A stretch of 11,541 nt of DNA from Candidatus Hodarchaeota archaeon. GTDB taxonomy: Archaea; Asgardarchaeota; Heimdallarchaeia; Hodarchaeales; Hodarchaeaceae. Below, piece after piece: positions 5,922-11,541 of the stretch; position 1 is the first letter of the stretch; each line of letters opens with the position of its first letter. The stretch is taken from assembly GCA_016839665.1 (NCBI GenBank), contig JAEOTU010000062.1, positions 1-11,541 of the forward strand. Direction: 5' to 3'. The translations under genes and the position numbers were made by a program. A model generated the notes under the pieces. It searched no databases. It was given only the letters and a program-made list of their open reading frames with translations, and had not been told where the DNA came from.

Positions 5922-6476
5922 ATGAGTTTTTTTCTCCAAACTATGAAAGAGATAATTCAACATTTAGAAAAGTACTATTCCTCATCAGCTAAACAACAAA
6001 CGATTGAAAAAATTGTTAATGCTATTTTATCCTCTGAAAAAATCTTTGTTTACGGGGCTGGAAGATCAGGAATGGTAGGCAGGATGTTTGCTCAACGATT
6101 GATGCATCTTAATCTGCAATCATTTTATGTATCCGAGACGATTACTCCTGTTTTTAATGCTGATGATTGTTTGGTTGTTGTGAGTGGTTCAGGTGAAACT
6201 TTATCTCCACGAGCAATCACTGATGGGGCAAAAAAAATTGGTGGAAAAGTGATTCTGCTCTCAGCTAATCCCGATTCAACGATTAGTAAGCTTGCTGACC
6301 ACACTATTTTAGTTGAAGGTCAAACAAAAGCTACTAAACAAGAAGCCCTAGCTCCTTTTACTTCTTTGTTCGATATTACTGCTTTAGTTGTTTTGGATTC
6401 TATTACGAGAGAAATAATGAATAAATTAGGTAAGACAGAGGCAGATATACTTGAAGCACATGCCTCAATAGAATAA
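5922..6476 (+). CDS. hxlB: 6-phospho-3-hexuloisomerase (SIS domain)
   Basis: A 184-residue single SIS-domain protein of the length typical for archaeal PHI. It interconverts D-arabino-hex-3-ulose 6-phosphate and fructose 6-phosphate in the ribulose monophosphate pathway. In archaea lacking the oxidative pentose pathway this runs in reverse with hexulose-6-phosphate synthase to make ribulose 5-phosphate and release formaldehyde. Motifs: VYGAGRSGMVGRMFAQRLMH (43-62), the phosphosugar-binding SGSGET (88-93), NPDSTISKLAD (116-126), APFTSLFD (144-151), and the C-terminal HASIE that ends this family. MHL plus SETITP (71-76) separates it from GmhA or KdsD isomerases. ATG 5922 follows AAGGTAGAG; ATG at residue 8 is a weaker alternative. 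A PfkB kinase follows after 20 bases, implying one operon. No synthase (HPS or a Fae-HPS fusion) is in the window. Confidence 0.9.
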   Translation: MSFFLQTMKEIIQHLEKYYSSSAKQQTIEKIVNAILSSEKIFVYGAGRSGMVGRMFAQRLMHLNLQSFYVSETITPVFNADDCLVVVSGSGETLSPRAITDGAKKIGGKVILLSANPDSTISKLADHTILVEGQTKATKQEALAPFTSLFDITALVVLDSITREIMNKLGKTEADILEAHASIE

Positions 6477-6481
6477 TTTCA

Positions 6482-6490
6482 GAGGAGTGG
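6482..6490 (+). promoter_or_regulatory. Strong ribosome binding site supporting the TTG start at 6497
   Basis: GAGGAGTGG ends six bases before TTG 6497. It supports TTG over the first in-frame ATG (6536), which has no comparable site. It lies within the 20-base gap after the isomerase gene, consistent with coupled expression. Confidence 0.65.
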
Positions 6491-6496
6491 CTTAAT

Positions 6497-7471
6497 TTGG
6501 CTACTGAATTAATTAAGGCTAAGATTGACGTCAATATGAAGAAGGAAAAAGAGACAATTTTCGATGTAATAGGCTTAGGTGAAATAGTTGTTGACGTTCT
6601 ACTAAAAATTCCCCACTTCCCGAAACCAGATGAAAAAATTTATGTCGTTCATAGTGAAAAACAAGCAGGAGGAGTGACTGCTAATTTTTGTGTAGGCGTG
6701 GCACGACAGGGCTTACGTGTTGCCTTTATTGGTGCTATAGGTAACGATGCTGAGGGAAATTATTTGCGAGAAAGATTATTACAAGAGGGAGTAGATGACA
6801 GATTTCTTTCCACCAAGGAACAGTGTCAGACACCAGTAAACATTGTGATGGTTTCAGAAATAGGAGAAAAAGCAATTCTCCAATCCGAACACATGCGCAT
6901 AACACTACCACACAAGGAATTAATTCAAGCTGATCTAATTCAGACAAGTAAACACCTTCATTTAACAGCTATTAACTTTGAAACAGCCTATGAGGCTATA
7001 AAACTTGCTAAACGTAACGGTTTGACTATTAGTTTGGATTTAGAAGCTCAAGTAGTAAGAGATTATCCCGACAAAATCCACATGTTATTGGAGTATGTTG
7101 ATTTTCTTTTACCAAACAGACTTGGAGCATATGAATTTACTAAGATAACAAATCCCAGCAAAGCTTCGTTGAAATTTCTAGATTATGGTCCTAGTGTAAT
7201 AATAATGACTCTAGGAGAAAATGGAGTTCTTTTGACAACTGAAGAAAAACAGGAATCACATCCAGCCTACCAAGTTGAAAATGTAGTTGATACAACGGGG
7301 GCAGGAGACGCCTTTAATGCTGGCTTCATCACGGGTTTTCTATTAGGTAGATCATTGGATCAATCAATTAAACAAGGACAAGCTACAGCTGCCCTTAAAA
7401 TTCAAGGTATGGGAGCACAAGCTTCTTTACCATCATTACAACAACTAGAAGAATACATGGAAAGACTCTAA
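6497..7471 (+). CDS. PfkB/ribokinase-family sugar kinase
   Basis: A 324-residue kinase, normal length for the PfkB family apart from a roughly 20-residue N-terminal extension if the TTG start is right. It transfers phosphate from ATP (some archaeal members use ADP) to a sugar or nucleoside hydroxyl. The core starts at FDVIGLGEIVVDVL (22-35). Signature 1 is seen as QAGGVTANFCVGVARQG (56-72) followed by IGAIGNDAEG. Signature 2 is DTTGAGDAFNAGF (265-277) with catalytic base D271. The end (ALKIQGMGAQASLPS) is typical of ribokinase-like members. Substrate cannot be assigned: ribose, ribose 1-phosphate, fructose, fructose 6-phosphate, KDG and nucleosides are all known for the family. Adjacency to 6-phospho-3-hexuloisomerase suggests pentose or hexose phosphate interconversion. 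A T run directly after the stop suggests this is the end of the operon. Confidence 0.85.
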   Translation: MATELIKAKIDVNMKKEKETIFDVIGLGEIVVDVLLKIPHFPKPDEKIYVVHSEKQAGGVTANFCVGVARQGLRVAFIGAIGNDAEGNYLRERLLQEGVDDRFLSTKEQCQTPVNIVMVSEIGEKAILQSEHMRITLPHKELIQADLIQTSKHLHLTAINFETAYEAIKLAKRNGLTISLDLEAQVVRDYPDKIHMLLEYVDFLLPNRLGAYEFTKITNPSKASLKFLDYGPSVIIMTLGENGVLLTTEEKQESHPAYQVENVVDTTGAGDAFNAGFITGFLLGRSLDQSIKQGQATAALKIQGMGAQASLPSLQQLEEYMERL

Positions 7472-7472
7472 C

Positions 7473-7484
7473 AAAAATTTTTTA
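7473..7484 (+). terminator. Oligo-T terminator candidate after the kinase gene
   Basis: A run of five As followed by six Ts (7478-7483) begins directly after the TAA stop. It suits archaeal termination and separates the sugar operon from cheC. Confidence 0.5.
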
Positions 7485-7528
7485 GAAAAGTTTCATCGAG
7501 AGGATAGCATTATTTGGAAATAAGAATA

Positions 7529-7540
7529 GTTAAATGATAT
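7529..7540 (+). promoter_or_regulatory. Weak TATA-like box upstream of cheC
   Basis: GTTAAATGATAT lies about 35-45 bases before the cheC ATG in the 103-base gap after the kinase terminator. It is only a loose match to the archaeal TATA core. Confidence 0.25.
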
Positions 7541-7574
7541 TATGAATCGAATAAAATCATGAATGTGAGATTTT

Positions 7575-8228
7575 ATGTCTAAATCTACTGAAAAAAGTCT
7601 AGATGAATTATCTGAACTTCAAAAAGATGCTTTAAAAGAAGTTGGGACAATGGGGGCGGGACATGCCGCTAGTGCTCTTTCTGAGGTTCTTGAAAGGCCA
7701 ATATTTATGAAAGTGCCATCTGTTAATATGGTTACAATTGAATCGATACCAGACATATTGAAGTCTCGATTTCCTTCTGAGACCCAAATTGCAATTTCTT
7801 CTGCTAGCAATACAACCGAGATATTCTATTCTGTTTTGGTATTGTTTGACAAAGAAACAGTATCAGAAATTCTTAGTCAAAAATCACCTCCAGCTGATGA
7901 TATTGAGGCTTTAATGGAATTCAGCACAATGTTTATGGATATGATCAAAGAGATAGGATCAATAATTCTCATTAAGTATATCTTTACTTTGAATTTATTC
8001 CTGAATGTGCATTATGCTATTCCGACTCACCCAAAATTACGAATCGCAACATTTGATTCTTTATTTGATTATGAACTAAAAGAATTTTCAAGAGACGCAA
8101 GTGTAATATTCATTGAATGCGATATCTATTCAGAAGATGATAGTCACATTAAAGCTGAATGTATTTTGATTCCGCATAGTGAGACTAAAGAACGCTTTCT
8201 TGGTACACTATTCACACAATATATTTAA
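7575..8228 (+). CDS. cheC: CheC-family protein with both phosphatase Asn residues substituted
   Basis: A 217-residue CheC/CheX/FliY-superfamily protein. CheC dephosphorylates CheY-P and binds CheD to control receptor deamidation. The family's pseudo-twofold repeat is visible: ELQKDALKEVGTMGAGHAAS (14-33) and MDMIKEIGSI (121-130). Canonical phosphatase sites read [D/S]xxxExxN. Here site 1 keeps D18 and E22 but has T25 (codon ACA, 7647-7649). Site 2 keeps D122 and E126 but has S129 (codon TCA, 7959-7961). Both catalytic Asn positions are therefore lost, while the following Pro residues (P48, P150) remain. This suggests weak or absent phosphatase activity and retention of a CheD-binding or adaptor role; that is inference. 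ATG 7575 follows a TGTGAGA motif. cheD starts 20 bases downstream. No membrane segments; cytoplasmic. Confidence 0.85.
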   Translation: MSKSTEKSLDELSELQKDALKEVGTMGAGHAASALSEVLERPIFMKVPSVNMVTIESIPDILKSRFPSETQIAISSASNTTEIFYSVLVLFDKETVSEILSQKSPPADDIEALMEFSTMFMDMIKEIGSIILIKYIFTLNLFLNVHYAIPTHPKLRIATFDSLFDYELKEFSRDASVIFIECDIYSEDDSHIKAECILIPHSETKERFLGTLFTQYI

Positions 8229-8248
8229 TAAAATCCTGATCTTAACAA

Positions 8249-8815
8249 ATGGAGGAAAGACCAATTAATACAAAACCTCACTTAATCCGAGATGGAAATA
8301 GTGAGCAACAATATTTTGTTGATATTGGTCAAATCAAACTAGGTTTTGAAGGAGATCGCTTGAGAATTTCATCACTTGGTTCTTGTATTGGCTTAGTGTT
8401 ATACCCAGATGATTCCAATCCAAAGAAATGTGCCATCATGGGTCATATAATGTTACCACAATCTAAGGAAAAGGATCGGATAAATCCTGAGCGAAAAACT
8501 CGATTCGGACCAACAAGATTTGCAGATATCGCTGTTCCTGAAATGATTAAACAATTGGAAAATGCATCTGGGAAAACGAGACGAAAACGTTTTGTTGCTA
8601 AGATGATAGGGGGAGCTGAAATGTTTGGATACACTAAACTGACTATGAGCATAGGTAAGGAAAACGCAAAAATGACAAAAGCTCTCTTGAAAAAAGAAAA
8701 AATCCCAATAATAACAGAATTCACGGGAGGAGACACGGGTATGTCAGTAATCTTTCAGGTAAACGATTATATATTGAAAGTCAAACCAACGGGAGGGAAA
8801 TCAATAATAATCTGA
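8249..8815 (+). CDS. cheD: CheD chemoreceptor glutamine deamidase family protein
   Basis: A 188-residue CheD. Family members deamidate Gln side chains of methyl-accepting chemotaxis proteins to Glu and are regulated by binding CheC. Motifs: the nucleophile in SSLGSCIGLVLY (C46), the His in AIMGHIMLP (H66), then FGPTRFADIAVPEMIKQL, AKMIGGAEMFG and FTGGDTGMSVIF, all typical. The third triad position (Thr six residues before the Cys in the Thermotoga protein) aligns by eye with I40, with S41 beside it. The Cys-His spacing is 20 rather than 17 because of a longer loop (PDDSNPKK). The N-terminus has about 20 extra residues. ATG 8249 is the first possible start after a stop, but no Shine-Dalgarno precedes it; GGAGG lies just inside the reading frame (8251-8255). 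The gene follows cheC by 20 bases and is convergent with the acyl-CoA synthetase, 17 bases away. Confidence 0.88.
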   Translation: MEERPINTKPHLIRDGNSEQQYFVDIGQIKLGFEGDRLRISSLGSCIGLVLYPDDSNPKKCAIMGHIMLPQSKEKDRINPERKTRFGPTRFADIAVPEMIKQLENASGKTRRKRFVAKMIGGAEMFGYTKLTMSIGKENAKMTKALLKKEKIPIITEFTGGDTGMSVIFQVNDYILKVKPTGGKSIII

Positions 8816-8832
8816 GAATAATTTTATTGAAA

Positions 8833-10590
8833 CTATTTGCTTAATTCTTCTTCTCGGAGGGACCGGCGAAGAACCTTTCCTACTTGAGTCATAGGTAGCT
8901 CGGTTCGAAACTCAATGTACCTTTCATCGTGAGGTTGTTTGTATTTAACCAGTTTTTCCCTACAAAATGCAAGGACTTCTTCTTTAGAGAGTTCTTCATC
9001 TGCCTTAGGAATAACAAACACCTTGACCGTTTCACCAACTTTAGGATGGGAGACTCCGATGACAGCCGCGTTCGAAATTTTCGGATGAGCAATTAGGACT
9101 TCCTCGATTTCTCTAGGATAAGCTTTGAAGCCTCCAACGTCAATCATGTCCTTTTTACGATCAGTAACATAAAAATAGAAATCTTCATCATACTTCCCGA
9201 TATCTCCAGTCAAAAAGTATCTTTTACCATCAAATTCTCTCATGACCGCTTCTGTTTCTTCTGGTTTCTTGTAGTACCCTTTCATCACTTGAGGCCCATG
9301 AATTGCTATTTCACCCTCTTCGTTAACTCCTAATTTTTTTGTTCCCGTCTCAACATCGACAATAATACAATCTGTATCTGGATACGGAATACCAATCGAC
9401 CCATCTTTCTTCAAGGGTTGATCATGTCCAGGTGCTGCTGCCATAGGGTTTGAATGGGTAACTGGAGATGTCTCAGTTAAACCATATCCCTCTGCTAAGT
9501 TTGCTCCTGTGAGCTTTTCGTATTCCTGTAAAACAGCTAATGGTAGAGGAGCAGCACCACTTGTACTAACCAAAATGGAACTCAAATCGTAATCTTTAAG
9601 TTTAGGATGATTCAGTAGGGCTATGTAGAGCGTAGGGACTGTATTAAATATTTGGACTTTGTACTTATCGAGTAGGTACAAGATTTGATTGAAATTATTT
9701 TCTCTAGGATCAAGCATTAATATTCCTAAAGCACCATATTGAACACCCAAGTTCATTGCTGTGGTTGCTCCATAGCTATGATAAAATGGCAGTGAACCTA
9801 TACCCACTGTCGTACCTCTTTCAGGTGCAGGTTGCATCCATACAGAACACTGTTCTACATTAGAAACAAGATTCTTATGGGTCAACATTGCCCCTTTTGG
9901 CGTACCTGTCGTGCCCCCAGTGAACATTATGACAGCTACATCATCAGGTTTGACGTCAACTTTAGGGCGATCTGAGGCATTATACTTATTAAAAATGTCG
10001 TGTATATAGAAGTCTCGAGGATCTTTTTTACTAATTTTTCCTAATAAACTACCCAAGAATCCTTTAATACCTGATAGGTATTGTTTTACTGACGCTACAA
10101 CAATGAATTCTAATTCGGTATTTCCTTGATCTCGAACAGTCTTGCATGTCTCATATGGTTTGGTTGGTGGAGATCCTGGTTTAATCATGTCAGCACAAAT
10201 AATTCCTTTTGCTTCACTCTGTTGGAGTTGTCCTGTTAGTTCACTTGGTGGATATTGGAAATTTAACGAAACCACGACTCCACCCACTTTTAGAATTCCA
10301 TAGTAAGCAATAACAAACTCTATCATATTTGGTAAGAATACACCAACCTTGTCTCCTGGTTTTATGCCCTTTTCAGCAAGAAATGCTGAGAATTTGTCTG
10401 AAAGCTCACCAAGTTCCCGAAAAGTGACTTTCCCAATCTTATCAAAGCTTCCTGTTTCAAGGATGAGCGCAATCTTATCTGGGAAGTCTTTTACTGCTTT
10501 ATCCAAGTTTGTAAAAAGAGGAATCTCTGGGTAATCAATCGTCTTGAGAACTGTTTCCGGCCAAAGCGGAATATCATTAGGATGTACCAT
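8833..10590 (-). CDS. Long-chain fatty acid-CoA ligase (AMP-forming)
   Basis: A 585-residue ANL-superfamily adenylate-forming enzyme, similar in length to FadD. It activates a fatty acid with ATP to an acyl-adenylate and transfers it to CoA. Motifs: phosphate-binding TGGTTGTPKGAMLTH (224-238), GYGLTETSP (368-376), TGD (461-463), the hinge and A8 region DRKKDMIDVGGFKAYPREIE (477-496), and the catalytic Lys in MTQVGKVLRR (K572). The insert at 165-200 (VASVKQYLSGIKGFLGSLLG) is amphipathic and is commonly found in long-chain members, where it may touch membrane. A GGTGA ribosome binding site (10597-10601) lies six bases before ATG 10590. The gene follows a PIG-L deacetylase on the same strand with a 170-base gap. 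Archaea have ether lipids, so the substrate may be an exogenous fatty or other carboxylic acid for beta-oxidation; chain length is not determinable here. Confidence 0.9.
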   Translation of the reverse strand: MVHPNDIPLWPETVLKTIDYPEIPLFTNLDKAVKDFPDKIALILETGSFDKIGKVTFRELGELSDKFSAFLAEKGIKPGDKVGVFLPNMIEFVIAYYGILKVGGVVVSLNFQYPPSELTGQLQQSEAKGIICADMIKPGSPPTKPYETCKTVRDQGNTELEFIVVASVKQYLSGIKGFLGSLLGKISKKDPRDFYIHDIFNKYNASDRPKVDVKPDDVAVIMFTGGTTGTPKGAMLTHKNLVSNVEQCSVWMQPAPERGTTVGIGSLPFYHSYGATTAMNLGVQYGALGILMLDPRENNFNQILYLLDKYKVQIFNTVPTLYIALLNHPKLKDYDLSSILVSTSGAAPLPLAVLQEYEKLTGANLAEGYGLTETSPVTHSNPMAAAPGHDQPLKKDGSIGIPYPDTDCIIVDVETGTKKLGVNEEGEIAIHGPQVMKGYYKKPEETEAVMREFDGKRYFLTGDIGKYDEDFYFYVTDRKKDMIDVGGFKAYPREIEEVLIAHPKISNAAVIGVSHPKVGETVKVFVIPKADEELSKEEVLAFCREKLVKYKQPHDERYIEFRTELPMTQVGKVLRRSLREEELSK

Positions 10591-10642
10591 CTTAATTCAC
10601 CATCTATTTACTTAAAATTATTAGAAACGAATGATCTTTCTA

Positions 10643-10657
10643 GTATTAAAAAATTTA
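10643..10657 (-). promoter_or_regulatory. Candidate TATA box for the acyl-CoA ligase gene
   Basis: On the minus strand TAAATTTTTTAATAC lies about 55-65 bases before ATG 10590. A promoter here would make the ligase independent of the upstream deacetylase gene. Confidence 0.3.
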
Positions 10658-10725
10658 CCCTTGCGCTCCAACATACTTTGGATTAGAACTTATACAGAGA
10701 AGAAGAAATAATGACACAAGCAGCT

Positions 10726-10742
10726 AGTCTGGAAAACAGACT
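10726..10742 (-). terminator. Perfect 6-bp hairpin downstream of the deacetylase gene
   Basis: AGTCTG (10726-10731) and CAGACT (10737-10742) form a perfect stem around a 5-base loop. It begins 18 bases after the stop codon of the minus-strand deacetylase gene. No T run follows on the minus strand, so it may be an RNA-stabilising or processing hairpin rather than a true terminator. Confidence 0.35.
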
Positions 10743-10760
10743 TTGAAAGGATTCTCTGTC

Positions 10761-11541
10761 TTATTCATTTAGGAAATGACTGAAATCATCACATCGTAAA
10801 GGAACAGGAGATACAAGATGCTCTGCATATTCTACCCCAACACGCGATCCAAGATTCCTATTCCAACTTAAAAGTAACGCTGGAAACGGAGATACTGTTG
10901 ATTGGCTTCCTGGACTCGGCACGAAACCCTGAGATTTGTAACATAAGATTGCTTCTTGTTTCAAGTCAACAAAATTTGTAATATCAATAAGAAAAGATGT
11001 GTATCCCTCCGGGTGTAATTCAATAAAACGAACTGGGAAATATAACAGTGTATTGATACGGTGGACTGGTAAATTCTCAAAGTATTTATCCCATTTTGTG
11101 AGGCGAGAGTAAAATATTGCTGATTCAGTTATTAGTTGGGCTTGATTATGGTCTGGTGATGCCATCAAAGTTTTACCGTACATAGTTATTACTATTTTTG
11201 GACGCCATTTCCTGAAAATTGTGGCAACCTTGCATCGAGATTCAAAATCATCGAAAAGTCTGCGATTTGGAAGATCTAAGGTGATTCTTTCCACCCCCAG
11301 AACACGAGCGGCCTCCTGAGCTTCAGCTAGTCGTTCAGCAGCGTAATCAGGATCAAAGTCATCAGGGGAACGATACTTCACATTTTTGGGAGTTGGTTCA
11401 GCGGTTGTCAAATCAATTATTCCAGTTCTTATACCACTATGAGCTAGTTTTGCGAGTGTACCTCCAACCCCGAGTTCAACATCATCAGGATGCGCGCCTA
11501 TTGCCACAACTTCAACAGGATCATCAATAGGTTCTTCAGTC
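10761..11541 (-). CDS. PIG-L/LmbE-family zinc-dependent deacetylase (5' end beyond right edge)
   Basis: The family removes acetyl groups from N-acetylglucosaminyl conjugates (GlcNAc-phosphatidylinositol, mycothiol and bacillithiol precursors, and others). A GTG at 11507 could start a 248-residue protein, but the frame stays open to the window edge (11 more codons, ending EEPIDDPVEV before VAIGAHPDD). In this family a strand like VEVVAIGAHPDD follows the start directly, so the true start is probably outside. Numbered from 11507: AHPDDVE (5-11, Zn ligands H6 and D9, catalytic D8), DLPNRRLFDDFESR (78-91), and SPDHNQA (117-123) with the third Zn ligand H120; relatives usually have HPDH. The tail contains AILCYKSQGF. 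The TTAEPTP stretch resembles the LmbE-like group with DLTxGEPTP rather than the RGELGT form of BshB1, so a bacillithiol role is uncertain. It lies upstream of the ligase on the same strand. Confidence 0.85.
   Translation of the reverse strand, partial: TEEPIDDPVEVVAIGAHPDDVELGVGGTLAKLAHSGIRTGIIDLTTAEPTPKNVKYRSPDDFDPDYAAERLAEAQEAARVLGVERITLDLPNRRLFDDFESRCKVATIFRKWRPKIVITMYGKTLMASPDHNQAQLITESAIFYSRLTKWDKYFENLPVHRINTLLYFPVRFIELHPEGYTSFLIDITNFVDLKQEAILCYKSQGFVPSPGSQSTVSPFPALLLSWNRNLGSRVGVEYAEHLVSPVPLRCDDFSHFLNE

Noticed and set aside
7575..8228. CheX or FliY (FliN-like) instead of CheC
   Set aside because: The two-site repeat, the GAGHAAS stretch and the neighbouring cheD fit CheC. There is no C-terminal FliN domain, and CheX is usually shorter with one site.
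8443..8736. 97-codon open frame antisense to cheD
   Set aside because: It lies wholly within the well-supported cheD gene on the opposite strand and shows no recognisable motif; it is a shadow frame.
8889..9092. 67-codon minus-strand frame inside the acyl-CoA ligase
   Set aside because: A different frame of the same strand within a clear ligase C-terminal domain containing the catalytic Lys; there is no sign of a frameshift.
10761..11541. Bacillithiol enzyme BshB1 as a firm call
   Set aside because: The TTAEPTP stretch and DLPNRRL motif fit a broader LmbE-like group better than the RGELGT motif of BshB1, and no bshA or bshC is in the window.

Overview
The window reads as AT-rich archaeal DNA, most likely from an Asgard archaeon (Promethearchaeota). 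Heimdallarchaeia-type lineages fit better than typical Lokiarchaeia because a CheC-CheD chemotaxis pair is present. The evidence is a 12-repeat leucine-rich protein of the kind abundant in Asgard genomes, a stand-alone archaeal 6-phospho-3-hexuloisomerase, an archaeal-type SAM-nucleoside deaminase, GGTGA/GGAGTG-type ribosome binding sites, TATA-like boxes and oligo-T stretches after genes. The lineage is inferred from gene content, not proven.

Layout. At the left edge the first 51 codons of a DEAD-box RNA helicase run off the window on the minus strand (1-155). Divergent from it is a 5'-deoxyadenosine/SAH/MTA deaminase-type amidohydrolase (449-1768). Converging on that is a secreted, membrane-anchored surface protein with a concanavalin-A-like and a cadherin-like module (1800-2945). 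A 376-base spacer with a repeated 13-mer and a possible pseudoknot follows, then a 259-residue protein of unknown function (3322-4101). A convergent LRR protein (4378-5397) and a divergent 90-residue unknown protein (5573-5845) come next.

The central part holds two compact same-strand pairs. 6-phospho-3-hexuloisomerase is followed after 20 bases by a PfkB-family sugar kinase (5922-7471); this is sugar-phosphate metabolism linked to the ribulose monophosphate route that many archaea use to make pentoses. CheC is followed after 20 bases by CheD (7575-8815). Both Asn positions of the two CheC phosphatase motifs are substituted (Thr, Ser), and the CheD Thr of the Cys-His-Thr triad also appears to be replaced. 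The pair may therefore be a regulatory module that has drifted from standard chemotaxis adaptation. No CheA, CheY, CheB, CheR or receptor gene is in the window.

The right end carries, on the minus strand, a long-chain acyl-CoA synthetase (8833-10590) preceded by a PIG-L/LmbE-type deacetylase whose reading frame runs off the right edge (10761-11541). No tRNA, rRNA, CRISPR array, insertion sequence or transposase was seen. The most interesting signals are the substituted CheC-CheD pair, the isomerase-kinase pair lacking hexulose-phosphate synthase, the repeats in the 2946-3321 spacer, and several genes whose first possible GTG codon looks like part of a ribosome binding site.
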